A stretch of 64,000 nucleotides of DNA, from positions 45,133 to 109,132 of the forward strand of contig LFSR01000022.1 in NCBI GenBank assembly GCA_001513155.1. Reading direction: 5' to 3'. The translations under genes and the position numbers were made by a program. The DNA comes from Syntrophomonas sp. DTU018 (GTDB lineage: Bacteria > Bacillota > Syntrophomonadia > Syntrophomonadales > Syntrophomonadaceae). Below are positions 55,244-63,806 of the stretch, piece by piece. Under the pieces are notes generated by a model that saw nothing but the letters and a program-made list of their open reading frames with translations, ran no database searches and was not told where the DNA came from. Every line of letters begins with the position of its first letter. Position 1 is the stretch's first letter.

Positions 55244-56713
55244 GTGGCACTGAAAACCCCCCAACAATACCTGGATGAGCTAAGACAGCTCAAGATTAAT
55301 CTCTATATGTTTGGTGAAAAAGTAGAGAACTATGTTGATCATCCTATTATTCGCCCTTCTATCAATGCTATGGCTATGACTTATAAACTGGCACATGATC
55401 CTGAATATGAAGATCTGATGACAGCAACTTCTAGTCTGACAGGGAAAAAGATAAACCGCTTTACCCATATTCATCAGAGTACTGAAGACCTGATAAAGAA
55501 GGTAAAGATGCAGCGGCTTTTAGGACAAAAGACAGGTTCTTGCTTCCAGAGATGCGTAGGACTGGATGCTTTCAATGCCGTATTCAGCACAACCTATGAA
55601 ATTGATCAGGCTTATGGCACCGAATACCACCAGCGTTTCATTGAATATATGAAATATGTTCAGGAAAACGACTTGGCTGTAGACGGTTGTATGACTGATG
55701 CTCGCGGTGATCGCTCCAAGAGTCCTGGACAGCAGCCTGATCCGGATGCCTATCTGCATGTTGTAGAGAGACGGCCCGACGGTGTTGTGGTAAGAGGATG
55801 CAAACTTCACCAGACTGGTATGATAAATTCCCATGAAATATTGGTTATGCCTAACAACGCCTTAAAAGCGGACGAGAAGGATTGGGCTATTTGCTTTGCG
55901 ATTCCGCTGGATACCCCCGGTATGATTTATGTTTACGGGCGTCAATCCTGCGATACCCGCAAATTGGAAGGCGGAAACGTAGATGTGGGTAATATACATT
56001 TTGGCGGACAGGAAGTCATGACCATATTCAACGATGTATTTGTACCCAATGAGAGGATCTTCATGAATGGAGAGACCGACTTCGCCGGAACCTTAGTAGA
56101 AAGATTTGCCGGTTATCATCGCCAGAGCTATGGCGGATGCAAGGTCGGAGTTGGTGATACCCTGATAGGTGCTGCCAAAGCCATTACTGATTACCAGGGT
56201 GTAAGCAAAGCATCTCACGTTAAGGACAAAATCATTGAAATGTGCCACCTGAATGAGACCCTTTATTCCTGTGGTATAGCTTGCTCAGCGGAAGGACGCA
56301 AAACAGCGGCTGGCAATTATCTGATTGATTTGCTGTTGGCTAATGTGTGCAAGCAGAATGTTACCAGATTTCCTTATGAAATTGCCCGTTTAGCTCAGGA
56401 TTTGGCAGGAGGTATGATAGTAACCATGCCTTCGGAAAAAGACTTTGAGAATCCGGAAATTGGTCATTTAGTTAAGAAGTATGTCAGCACCGGCATTGTT
56501 CCTCCGGAACATCGCCAGCGTATGCTGCGCTTGATTGAGAACCTGACCATGGGCTGTGCTGCAGTAGGGTATTTGACCGAATCCATGCATGGCGCCGGAT
56601 CACCTCAAGCCCAGCGTATTATGATTGCCCGCCTGGTGGATCTGGAGCATCGCAAAGAACTGGCTGAAAAACTCTGCGGCATAAAAGAAAATCCGGATAT
56701 TGATTGGAATTAG
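55244..56713 (+). CDS. abfD: 4-hydroxybutyryl-CoA dehydratase/vinylacetyl-CoA isomerase
   Basis: AbfD is a flavin and [4Fe-4S] enzyme that converts 4-hydroxybutyryl-CoA to crotonyl-CoA by a ketyl-radical route and isomerises vinylacetyl-CoA. The 489-residue protein has acyl-CoA-dehydrogenase-like folds and the unusual cluster ligands: Cys100 and Cys104 (GSCFQRC), His292 (GYHRQSYGG) and Cys299 (GGCKVG). GAGGTG precedes a GTG start. It is governed by the sigma-54 promoter upstream. No CoA-transferase or 4-hydroxybutyrate dehydrogenase is in the window. A 4-hydroxyphenylacetate-hydroxylase-like relative is the alternative, but the Cys/His set favours AbfD. Confidence 0.93.
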   Translation: MALKTPQQYLDELRQLKINLYMFGEKVENYVDHPIIRPSINAMAMTYKLAHDPEYEDLMTATSSLTGKKINRFTHIHQSTEDLIKKVKMQRLLGQKTGSCFQRCVGLDAFNAVFSTTYEIDQAYGTEYHQRFIEYMKYVQENDLAVDGCMTDARGDRSKSPGQQPDPDAYLHVVERRPDGVVVRGCKLHQTGMINSHEILVMPNNALKADEKDWAICFAIPLDTPGMIYVYGRQSCDTRKLEGGNVDVGNIHFGGQEVMTIFNDVFVPNERIFMNGETDFAGTLVERFAGYHRQSYGGCKVGVGDTLIGAAKAITDYQGVSKASHVKDKIIEMCHLNETLYSCGIACSAEGRKTAAGNYLIDLLLANVCKQNVTRFPYEIARLAQDLAGGMIVTMPSEKDFENPEIGHLVKKYVSTGIVPPEHRQRMLRLIENLTMGCAAVGYLTESMHGAGSPQAQRIMIARLVDLEHRKELAEKLCGIKENPDIDWN

Positions 56714-56891
56714 GAATTACTGGCAAATAGCAGCAAGATAAGCGGCAAATTCACAGCTCAAGACCCAGTTAAGAAAATCAATTAAATAAAGAATGTGCTG
56801 ATTCATTTTTGCAATCAGTGTTATAGTAATTGGTTGCAGTCAAAGCCAGTATGCAAATAGCCGGTCTTCCAACACTAGGAGAAGTGACGAG

Positions 56892-57194
56892 ATGAAGCTA
56901 CGTATCAAGTATTGCGGCGGATGCAATCCCATCATTAATCGTTCTAGACTAGTAAACCAGGTAAAGGACGAGCTACAAAAAAAAACCAACGTCGAAATAG
57001 TGGACAAGGATGCGGACGTAGGACTGCTAGTCGGCGGTTGCCAGGTATGCTGCCCGAATCTGTCGCAGATCGAAGACCAGGCTAAACAATGGGTAATTGT
57101 CGGTGGAAACCTGGTGGACTATCTGCCAGTTTCCATCGACCAATTACCTGCTAAAGTTGCTGAAAAAATATTAGCAAAAGCTGCCGATAACTAG
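56892..57194 (+). CDS. Small cysteine-motif protein following abfD
   Basis: A 100-residue protein I cannot name. It begins MKLRIKYCGGCNPIINRSRL, with a C-G-G-C-N-P motif at residues 8-13, and has GGCQVCC near residue 52. The pattern beta-CxxC-helix...C-x2-C-C suggests a thioredoxin-like or Fe-S-binding redox protein. ATG 56892 has GGAGAAG upstream. It lies 178 bases after abfD with no terminator between, so read-through is possible. A terminator follows it. A role in electron transfer or cluster care for AbfD is inference only. Confidence 0.7.
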   Translation: MKLRIKYCGGCNPIINRSRLVNQVKDELQKKTNVEIVDKDADVGLLVGGCQVCCPNLSQIEDQAKQWVIVGGNLVDYLPVSIDQLPAKVAEKILAKAADN

Positions 57195-57207
57195 GTTCTC
57201 TGTAAGC

Positions 57208-57240
57208 AAAGCCGCACTGGCAAAATGTAGTGCGGCTTTT
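57208..57240 (+). terminator. Terminator after the cysteine-motif gene
   Basis: AAAGCCGCACT and AGTGCGGCTTT form an 11-bp stem with a ten-base loop, then TTTTATTG. Confidence 0.88.
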
Positions 57241-57407
57241 ATTGTGTATAGATATCTTTGGTGTTCACCATTTAATAAATAATCAGTTTTGGTTGAATAT
57301 TTTGCAACATTACAATTGGTTTTATTGAGCATTTTATTTTAAACTTATTAAGTGGGCCAATAGCAGGGAAACATTATAGTAGACGATGCATTAAGGGAGT
57401 GATTATT

Positions 57408-58481
57408 TTGGTAATACCGGGCCTTATAGCCATTCTGCTTTTGGTTTTGGTGCTTCCATTTGTTATAAAGCAAATCGAAGAGAATTTGGAACCGTTCTTA
57501 TTCGTTATGGGTGTAGCGGCCGCACTTATCTCAGGCATCATGTCCCGGGATCTGGTAATAGAGGCGCTGAAAGAGCCTATTATGATAGCTTCCGCTGTAT
57601 TTATAGCTGGAGCTTTATTCTTTATATTACGCCATCAATTTGCCCGCTTTATGAACCGGGTATATCAGGTAATACCTGTACCGGTGGTAGTATTCCTAGT
57701 TGTGGTGATTCTAGGGCTGGCCTCGAGTGTAATTACCGCTATAATAGCCTCAATTATTCTGGTGGAAGTTATCTTTTTATTGCCATTGGATCGCAAGCAT
57801 AAGATAGTTATATGTGTGCTGGCTTGTTTCTCTATCGGTCTGGGAGCAGCTTTAACACCCCTAGGTGAACCACTGTCTACCATTGCTATATCCAAGCTTG
57901 ATCAGGATTTTTTCTATCTATTACGACTGCTGGGTAAATATATTATTCCGACTATAATTGTATTTGCGGCTCTGGCCAGTGTCTATGCAGCTTGGGCTAA
58001 ACGGGATCAATCACGAATCACCAGTGATTTGGCCATTACAGCTGACGGGGCTGTTGCTCATGAAGAAGAGGGAATCGAAGAAGGGATTGAAGAGGAAACC
58101 TGGAGGGGTATTATCGTTCGTGCACTAAAAGTATACCTGTTTGTTATGGCTCTTGTATTCCTTGGTGAGGGTTTCCATCCCTTGATAGATGCTTATATTC
58201 TCAAATTAGACTACCGTTTGCTTTACTGGGTCAACATGATTTCAGCTATATTGGATAATGCTACCCTCACGGCTGCAGAGATCAGCATCCAGATGAGTAC
58301 CCTGCAAATTGAGGCTATTCTGATGGGCTTGCTGATCAGCGGAGGTATGTTGATTCCCGGTAACATACCCAACATCATTTCCGCTTCCAAACTGCGTATT
58401 ACCAGTTCCGAATGGGCTAAAATAGGTGTTCCTTTTGGACTGGTAGTAATGGTTATTTTCTACGTTATTCTCTTCGTATAA
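57408..58481 (+). CDS. DUF1646-type membrane transporter
   Basis: The roughly 357-residue protein has about ten membrane helices and resembles the DUF1646 group of the ion-transporter superfamily, related in style to NhaD/arsenite permeases. Conserved-looking polar stretches inside helices are LGAALTPLGEPLSTIA and ISAILDNATLTAAEIS, and GGMLIPGNIPNIISASKL; these resemble Na+/H+ exchanger cores. An acidic linker (EEEGIEEGIEEET) lies mid-protein. TTG 57408 is taken as start, 8 bases after AAGGGAG (GTG 57399 overlaps it). It has its own terminator. Na+ or proton exchange is likely but unproven. Confidence 0.75.
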   Translation: MVIPGLIAILLLVLVLPFVIKQIEENLEPFLFVMGVAAALISGIMSRDLVIEALKEPIMIASAVFIAGALFFILRHQFARFMNRVYQVIPVPVVVFLVVVILGLASSVITAIIASIILVEVIFLLPLDRKHKIVICVLACFSIGLGAALTPLGEPLSTIAISKLDQDFFYLLRLLGKYIIPTIIVFAALASVYAAWAKRDQSRITSDLAITADGAVAHEEEGIEEGIEEETWRGIIVRALKVYLFVMALVFLGEGFHPLIDAYILKLDYRLLYWVNMISAILDNATLTAAEISIQMSTLQIEAILMGLLISGGMLIPGNIPNIISASKLRITSSEWAKIGVPFGLVVMVIFYVILFV

Positions 58482-58530
58482 TAAAGGGTGATAACAAAAA
58501 CCAGAGGCTTAACGGCAAAGTTCATCATTT

Positions 58531-58560
58531 GCAGGGAGAGCTTAACTCTCCCTGCTTTTT
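58531..58560 (+). terminator. Terminator after the DUF1646 gene
   Basis: GCAGGGAGAG and CTCTCCCTGC form a perfect 10-bp stem with loop CTTAA, followed by TTTTT. Confidence 0.92.
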
Positions 58561-58578
58561 AACACAATCTACATAAAG

Positions 58579-58593
58579 CAGTTAAAGTAACTG
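58579..58593. promoter_or_regulatory. Inverted repeat upstream of the acyl-CoA dehydrogenase gene
   Basis: CAGTTA-AAG-TAACTG is a perfect 6-bp inverted repeat located 126 bases before the start codon. It may be an operator; nothing else supports it. Confidence 0.35.
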
Positions 58594-58718
58594 TGTAAGG
58601 CGTCTTATTTTATTGTTCCTTGGGGCGGCTGTTTTTTAATATGTGGTCTGATAAAGTGGAATAGGTAATATCTCAGATCCGGCAATTTTTAATAAAACAA
58701 AGCAAGGGGATGGTATAA

Positions 58719-59855
58719 GTGGATTTCTCATTAAGCAAGGAGCAGAAACTAATTCAACAGCTGGCAAGTGAATTTGCGGAAAAATATGTGGAACCGGTCA
58801 GCAATCAAATCTATGAAGAAAAACGTATACCGGAGGACCTCATTAAGGCTTTAGCCGAATATGAACTGTTAGGAATACCTTTTCCGGAAGAGTACGGGGG
58901 ATCAGGCGCTGGGTACTTGAGCTATGTACTGGCCTTAGAACAAATTGCCAAGCGCAGTGCCGGACTGGGAGTTACTATTTCCGCCTCTATGCTGGGTGCA
59001 GGAGCCATTATGAACTTCGGTAATGAAGGGCAAAAACAGAAATACCTTCCTCCCGTATGCCAAGGGCAGCACTTGGCATCTTTTGCTTTTACTGAACCGG
59101 GAACTGGTTCTGATCCCAAGCAGATAGAATCTACCGCCCGCAAAGAAGGAAACTACTTCATCCTGAACGGCACCAAGCGATTCATCAGCAACGGCAGTTA
59201 TCCAGGACCGTTGGTGGTCTTTGCCCGTGATACGGAAATCAATTCCATATCCGCCTTTATCGTGGACAAGTTTTGTGAGGGCTATTCAGTGTCCCAACCC
59301 TGGAATAAAATCTGTGCACGGGGAAGCAATCTGGTAGATATTTACCTGCAAGATGTTAAAGTTCCCGAGGAAAACCTTTTAGGGGAAAGGGGACAAGGCT
59401 TCCCGATTCTTCTGACCAGTATTGCTTTCGGCAAGATAGGTACCAGCACATGTGCTCTGGCTGATACCTTAGCTGCTTTTGAAGAAGCACTTAACTACGC
59501 TAAAGAGAAACTGCATCGGGGAGAGCCTATTGCCAAATTCCAGGCTATTCAACTGAAGATCGCTGATCTGGCCATCAAGTATGAATTGGCACGCTGGCTT
59601 TGCTACCGACTGGGCTATTTGGCGGATACAATGAAAGACTGGCAGCAGTTTGCCAAAGAAGCAGCCCTCACCAAGTCTTGTGTGGGAGACAATGCTGTGC
59701 ACGCTGCCCGCATAGCTATGGAGATTCACGGGTCTTACGGGTTAATGGAAGATTACAAAATCTCCCGGATTTACAATGATGCCATATTGGGATCACAAAT
59801 CGAAGGTGTCTCCGATATGCAGAAGCTAATCGTAGCTAACAATCTGTTAAAGTAA
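58719..59855 (+). CDS. Acyl-CoA dehydrogenase
   Basis: The 378-residue FAD enzyme has the family signatures SFAFTEPGTGSDPKQIES, LNGTKRFISNG and EIHGSYGLMEDY. The final block QIEGVSDMQKLIVA gives the catalytic Glu362, matching the short-chain group (YEGTSEIQ). It would oxidise butyryl-CoA or another short acyl-CoA, or run in reverse, sharing crotonyl-CoA with AbfD. AAGGGGATGG precedes the GTG start. It is single, with no Etf genes beside it. Substrate length cannot be fixed from sequence alone. Confidence 0.93.
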   Translation: MDFSLSKEQKLIQQLASEFAEKYVEPVSNQIYEEKRIPEDLIKALAEYELLGIPFPEEYGGSGAGYLSYVLALEQIAKRSAGLGVTISASMLGAGAIMNFGNEGQKQKYLPPVCQGQHLASFAFTEPGTGSDPKQIESTARKEGNYFILNGTKRFISNGSYPGPLVVFARDTEINSISAFIVDKFCEGYSVSQPWNKICARGSNLVDIYLQDVKVPEENLLGERGQGFPILLTSIAFGKIGTSTCALADTLAAFEEALNYAKEKLHRGEPIAKFQAIQLKIADLAIKYELARWLCYRLGYLADTMKDWQQFAKEAALTKSCVGDNAVHAARIAMEIHGSYGLMEDYKISRIYNDAILGSQIEGVSDMQKLIVANNLLK

Positions 59856-59957
59856 GCACAAACATTTTCTATACAGAATTAGTCATGAAGAGACCGAAGC
59901 AGTAATCAAAGCTATAGATATCACAATCACAACAATAAAAAATAAATGATAAACAAA

Positions 59958-59996
59958 AACCAGACCCCTAATCCTCGTTGATTAAGGGTCTGGTTT
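59958..59996. terminator. Bidirectional terminator between convergent genes
   Basis: AACCAGACCCCTAAT and ATTAAGGGTCTGGTT form a long stem with one mismatch. T-rich sequence follows on both strands, better on the minus side, where it ends metNIQ. Confidence 0.85.
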
Positions 59997-60008
59997 ATTA
60001 ACTATAAT

Positions 60009-60833
60009 TTAGAATGATGGCACACAGGAACCAGGATATTTTTCCTCCAGGAACTGTCTTACTTCCTCAGATTGCATAGCTTTGGCCAGCTTTTGAATGG
60101 ATTCCTTGTTTTCATCTTCAGGTCTGACCACCAGCACATTAGCAAAAGGAGAATCCTTGGGTTCCATAAATATGGAATCCTCTACCGGATTTAGGTTGGC
60201 CTCCAGGGCATAGTTACTGTTGATAACACACAGGTCCAGATCTTCTAAAGCTCTGGGAAGCATGGGAGCATCCATCATAGTGATCTTTATATTCTTGGGG
60301 TTTTCCACTATATCTTGTTCAGTGGCCAGCACCCCAACACCTTCCTTCAGCTTAATCAAGCCAGCACTTTCCAGAACCATCAAAGCGCGGCCGCCGTTGG
60401 TGGCGTCATTGGGAATACCCACAGAGGCTCCATCAGGAACGGCATTTATGTCAGTTATAGTGTTGGAATAAACCCCCATGGGCTCATTATGGATTTTGGC
60501 AATCCACTTTAAGTTAGCACCATTTTGGCTATTAAAGTCTTCTAAGTAAGGGATATGCTGGAAGAAATTAGCATCAATTTGTCCTTCCACCAGGGCAGGA
60601 TTGATCAGCACATAATCGGTAAATTTCTTGATTTCCAGCTCAATGCCTTCCTCAGCCAGCTTAGGTTTTACGATCTCCAAAATTTCTGCATGAGGTTTGG
60701 CGGTAGCGCCGACGACTAATTTCTCTTTTTGATCAGGGGCAGGTGCCTGACCTTGATCGCTATTCTGAGAACAACCCACCAAAGCTGCCGTCATTAATAC
60801 CAGACTGAGCAACAGTACAATAAATTTTTTCAT
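60009..60833 (-). CDS. metQ: Methionine ABC transporter substrate-binding lipoprotein
   Basis: The 274-residue MetQ/NlpA protein has a lipoprotein signal with lipobox ALVGC (Cys21), then VVGATAKPHAEIL, the ligand-loop NFFQHIPYLEDFN, and GIPNDATNGGRALMVLE. It delivers methionine to MetNI at the outer face of the membrane. TAAGAGGA lies before the ATG. The gene is last in metN-metI-metQ and starts 4 bases after metI. Confidence 0.96.
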   Translation of the reverse strand: MKKFIVLLLSLVLMTAALVGCSQNSDQGQAPAPDQKEKLVVGATAKPHAEILEIVKPKLAEEGIELEIKKFTDYVLINPALVEGQIDANFFQHIPYLEDFNSQNGANLKWIAKIHNEPMGVYSNTITDINAVPDGASVGIPNDATNGGRALMVLESAGLIKLKEGVGVLATEQDIVENPKNIKITMMDAPMLPRALEDLDLCVINSNYALEANLNPVEDSIFMEPKDSPFANVLVVRPEDENKESIQKLAKAMQSEEVRQFLEEKYPGSCVPSF

Positions 60834-60837
60834 CCTC

Positions 60838-61554
60838 TTACCTCCTCCTTTTAACCGCTCTCGCTGCCAGGGTATCTCCTAAAACTTGCACACCCTGAAC
60901 CATAACTACCAGAATTATAACAGTTATCAATAGAACCAGGGTCTGATAACGCTGGTAGCCGTAATAGTAGGCCAGTGTCCCCAATCCACCTCCTCCAACT
61001 ATACCGGCCATCGCCGAATAGCCAACTAAATTAATAGCGGTTATTGCTACCCCCAGAATAAGACTAGGACTGGCTTCAGGGAGTAAAACCTTGGTAATAA
61101 TCTGCCAGGAGTTAGCCCCCATGGATAGGGCAGCTTCGATAAGCCCCCATTCTATTTCCTTTAAGCTGGTCTCAACCAACCTGGCTACAAAAGGAACTGC
61201 CGCCAGAGTAAGGGGAACCATAGAGGCCACCGTTCCGATAAAACCTCCTACTATGAGTTTGGTCAAGGGTATTACCAGGATTAAAAATACTATAAAAGGT
61301 ATAGAACGAAATACGTTGATAATAACACCTAAAATCCTGTTCACAGGGATATTTTCTAAAATATGGCCCTTCTCTGTGGTGACAAGTATTACGCCCAGAG
61401 GAAGCCCCATTACATAAGCCAGGGCAGTGGAGATTACCACCATATAAATGGTTTCCCAGGTGGCCAGGGATACTTTTTCTACTAACCAAGAGTATTCCAC
61501 TGTGGTGGCTCCGAACAGGCAGGGAAAGTTATTCAATAATGCTGCCGCAAACAT
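60838..61554 (-). CDS. metI: Methionine ABC transporter permease
   Basis: The 238-residue membrane protein has five or six helices. The ABC-permease coupling loop is EAALSMGANSWQIITKVLLP (the EAA motif), and INVFRSIPFIVFLI and AMAGIVGGGGLGTLA follow MetI consensus. The start lies directly at the metN stop. The N-terminus is slightly longer than usual (about 20 residues before the first helix). Confidence 0.95.
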   Translation of the reverse strand: MFAAALLNNFPCLFGATTVEYSWLVEKVSLATWETIYMVVISTALAYVMGLPLGVILVTTEKGHILENIPVNRILGVIINVFRSIPFIVFLILVIPLTKLIVGGFIGTVASMVPLTLAAVPFVARLVETSLKEIEWGLIEAALSMGANSWQIITKVLLPEASPSLILGVAITAINLVGYSAMAGIVGGGGLGTLAYYYGYQRYQTLVLLITVIILVVMVQGVQVLGDTLAARAVKRRR

Positions 61555-62574
61555 TTATAACACCTCGATTTCTAAACCGCGTTCCCGTAAATAAGCCATG
61601 GATTGATCCAATATGCCGGCATCACCGATGAGTTCCAAAACCAGATTGCCAAAGGGGGTATCTTTAACCCTGTCTATGTTGCCGTAAAGAATATTAACAT
61701 CAATTCCGTATTTTTTAATCATGGAAGAGATTATCGGCTCTCCTGCTGAACTGCCGATAAAGGAAACTCTAATCAAACGGGTGGTCTGTCCCTGGGGGAC
61801 CTGAGCTGTATGGATCAAATCTTCGGGTATATCCGTTTTAACCACCGAGTTGATAAAGCTTTTGGAAATAGCTGTGCTGGGATTGGAGAATAGGGACAGC
61901 ACATCTCCAATTTCCACAATACGGGAATTATCGATAACCGCTACCCGGTCGCAAACCTGCTTGATAACATTCATATCATGGGTTATCAGCAATATAGTAA
62001 TGTTTAGCTGCCGGTTGATATCTTTAAGCAGTTTCAGGATTGAACTGGTGGTTTGCGGATCCAAAGCTGAAGTAGCTTCATCAGAGAGAAGTACCTTGGG
62101 GTTATTGGCCAGAGCCCTGGCAATACCTACTCTTTGTTTTTGGCCGCCGCTGAGCTGCCCCGGGTATACCTTGGCTTTGTCTGACAGCCCCACCAGCTCC
62201 AAAAGCTCGTATACCCTGGCGCGGGCCTGGCGATGCGGTACCTTGGCAATTTCCAGAGGAAAGAGAACATTATCGAATACAGTACGGGAGGACAAGAGAT
62301 TAAAATGTTGGAAAATCATACCGATTTTCTGGCGCTCAGTGCGTAATTCCCGTTTCGCAAGAGCAGTAATTTCCCGGCCATCCACAAAAATTGATCCTTT
62401 AGTGGGTTTTTCCAGCATGTTGATACAGCGTATCAGAGTACTTTTACCAGCACCACTTAGCCCAATAATCCCAAAGATCTCACCTTTTTCTATTGATAAG
62501 GTGACATCATCGAGAGCCAGGACCTGCTGACTGGGAGTCTGATAGATTTTGGTTAAATGTTCAATTCGGATCAA
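61555..62574 (-). CDS. metN: Methionine ABC transporter ATP-binding protein
   Basis: The 339-residue MetN has Walker [10 protein letters not shown], the signature [15 protein letters not shown], Walker [13 protein letters not shown] and a C-terminal NIL (ACT-like) domain that binds methionine and inhibits uptake. The start is TTG at 62574: AAGGAGG lies 8 bases upstream. The longer frame up to 62640 must be rejected because it runs through the terminator stem of the SAM riboswitch. Confidence 0.95.
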   Translation of the reverse strand: MIRIEHLTKIYQTPSQQVLALDDVTLSIEKGEIFGIIGLSGAGKSTLIRCINMLEKPTKGSIFVDGREITALAKRELRTERQKIGMIFQHFNLLSSRTVFDNVLFPLEIAKVPHRQARARVYELLELVGLSDKAKVYPGQLSGGQKQRVGIARALANNPKVLLSDEATSALDPQTTSSILKLLKDINRQLNITILLITHDMNVIKQVCDRVAVIDNSRIVEIGDVLSLFSNPSTAISKSFINSVVKTDIPEDLIHTAQVPQGQTTRLIRVSFIGSSAGEPIISSMIKKYGIDVNILYGNIDRVKDTPFGNLVLELIGDAGILDQSMAYLRERGLEIEVL

Positions 62575-62595
62575 GGCCCCGTCCTCCTTTATGGC

Positions 62596-62632
62596 AAAAA
62601 TAAATGCCTCCTGGTGCTCAGCCAAAGAGGCA
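62596..62632 (-). terminator. Riboswitch-controlled terminator before metN
   Basis: On the minus strand TGCCTC and GAGGCA, with further inner pairing, form a stem followed by TTTATTTTT. It lies between the SAM aptamer and metN and should form when SAM is bound. Confidence 0.85.
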
Positions 62633-62652
62633 AGATACATTTTCTATACCCT

Positions 62653-62762
62653 GCTCTTATCTGCCAGATGCCAGATTTACATCTGCAGGAATTAGCACCA
62701 TACCCACCAGGGCGGTTGCCGGGCGTCATTGGGCCAGTCCCTCAGCCACTCTTGATAAGAGT
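62653..62762 (-). ncRNA. SAM-I riboswitch (S-box) of metNIQ
   Basis: Read on the minus strand: CTCTTATCAAGAG, GGCTGAGGGACTGGCCC, ATGACGCCCGGCAACC, GGTGCTAATTCCTGCAG and, last, GATAAGAG pairing with the start (P1). These are the classical S-box blocks in order. It turns metNIQ off when SAM is plentiful. Confidence 0.97.
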
Positions 62763-62785
62763 CTTATTTTTTCACGTTACTACTA

Positions 62786-62815
62786 AGTGTAGCACCTGGT
62801 TGGTTGGGCAGTCAA
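62786..62815 (-). promoter_or_regulatory. Promoter of metNIQ
   Basis: Minus strand TTGACT, 18 bases, TACACT; it points to the riboswitch, whose first base is 24 bases beyond the -10. Confidence 0.7.
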
Positions 62816-62849
62816 TATACAATATAGAGGGAGATTCTTTGTTAATCTG

Positions 62850-63380
62850 TCAGGGATCATTTTGCAGAATAATTCTTTTTACCAAACCTTCTCTCACTTG
62901 AAATATTATGCAGCGACTGTTATCGCTGCCATACACTGCATCAAAACAGTCAGCCTGTCCATTGTCCACCCAGGCATACTGGTTGCCGTAGCGATCAATC
63001 ACCAATTGAAAAGAATCTCCCACATGTACACCGCGAGAAGTGGACAGGGCAGGGTTTTCTATATGTGCTCGGTGCAAAATGTTTTCATCTTCGGTAAAAG
63101 TGAATAGAATATTATCCTTACTCAAACTAAATACAGTGCTCAAACCCAGCATATACCCGTCCGGATAATACTCCATAATTGTCTCACCGGGAGTGGAACC
63201 AATGTTGAGGGTATAGTCTCTCCAAATCAGCTGAAAGTCCTGATCGGTCAATACAGCAAATTCATCTGGGTAGTGAATGTTCAATGGTTCTTGTGTAAAG
63301 GCGACAAGAGCCCCGATACAAGCAACAACGACAATGACAACAGCAATTATTTTTAATTCACGTCGATTTTGCCCAAACAT
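62850..63380 (-). CDS. Membrane-anchored exported protein of unknown function
   Basis: About 176 residues. A membrane anchor (residues 11-30, IIAVVIVVVACIGALVAF) is followed by an outside domain. Two similar units can be seen, each with a glycine turn and an aromatic block: IGSTPGETIMEYYPDGY and VGDSFQLVIDRYGNQY, resembling SmpA/BamE- or DUF4309-like repeats. Two cysteines (ADCFDAVYGSDNSRC) may form a disulfide. ATG 63380 follows GGAGG. It has a plausible -10 TATAAT upstream on the minus strand near 63430. I cannot assign a function; the repeat reading is inference. Confidence 0.65.
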   Translation of the reverse strand: MFGQNRRELKIIAVVIVVVACIGALVAFTQEPLNIHYPDEFAVLTDQDFQLIWRDYTLNIGSTPGETIMEYYPDGYMLGLSTVFSLSKDNILFTFTEDENILHRAHIENPALSTSRGVHVGDSFQLVIDRYGNQYAWVDNGQADCFDAVYGSDNSRCIIFQVREGLVKRIILQNDP

Positions 63381-63572
63381 GGTTCCTCCATAAATGCTCA
63401 ATTTCTGTAACAGTTATATCTATGCTATTATACTACAAGGAAGAAACAGAAGGGAAAGCCAACTTATGTGACACCGCTGGAAAAGGAGCAACATGGCGAT
63501 TACTGACCAGGACCATAGGGAAGCAAAAGTAAATTATTAGATCTTTAGTAGAGTGATACTCAAAAAGCTTGC

Positions 63573-63602
63573 TTGACAAGCCTTTAATCCGTGTACTATA
63601 AT
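63573..63602 (+). promoter_or_regulatory. Promoter of tRNA-Leu
   Basis: TTGACA (63573-63578) and TATAAT (63597-63602), both perfect, with an 18-base spacer, 32 bases before the tRNA. Confidence 0.9.
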
Positions 63603-63634
63603 GGACCTTGCTGATAGCCGATCAGCTTGTTTGT

Positions 63635-63721
63635 GCGGCAGTGGCGGAATCGGCAGACGCGCTAGATTCAGGATCTAGTCTGTGTACGCAGGTGGGGGTT
63701 CAAGTCCCTTCTGCCGCACCA
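63635..63721 (+). tRNA. tRNA-Leu, anticodon CAG
   Basis: Acceptor arms GCGGCAG and CTGCCGC pair fully. The anticodon stem CTAGA/TCTAG holds loop TTCAGGA, giving CAG (reads CUG). The long variable arm is that of a class II tRNA, the T arm has GGTTCAAGTCC, and CCA is encoded. It is transcribed alone, with a consensus promoter and a terminator after it. Confidence 0.98.
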
Positions 63722-63740
63722 TAATTTTATAGAAGAAACA

Positions 63741-63763
63741 GGGAGTTCATGAAGGACTCCTTT
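63741..63763 (+). terminator. Terminator after tRNA-Leu
   Basis: GGAGTTC and GGACTCC form a 7-bp stem (one G-U) followed by TTTATT. Confidence 0.65.
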
Positions 63764-63806
63764 ATTGATTTTCTGGACTTGTGGACTGTGGAAAGGGAAA
63801 GGCAAC

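Noticed and set aside
56814..56860. Sigma-54 element before the CGGC protein (TTGGTTGCAGTCAAAGC)
   Set aside because: Spacing between GG and GC is 11 and the -12 lacks TTGC; read-through from abfD is simpler.
57281..57310. Second sigma-54 promoter before the DUF1646 gene (TTGGTTGAATATTTTGC)
   Set aside because: The GG and GC are 11 bases apart, not 10, and the CAC is missing, so the match fails.
61850..62530. 226-codon plus-strand open frame opposite metN
   Set aside because: metN has clear ABC ATPase motifs on the other strand; this frame is Ser/Arg-rich shadow sequence without a start site.
62575..62640. Upstream extension of metN to an ATG at 62640
   Set aside because: The segment is the terminator stem of the SAM riboswitch; a strong ribosome binding site lies after it, before TTG 62574.
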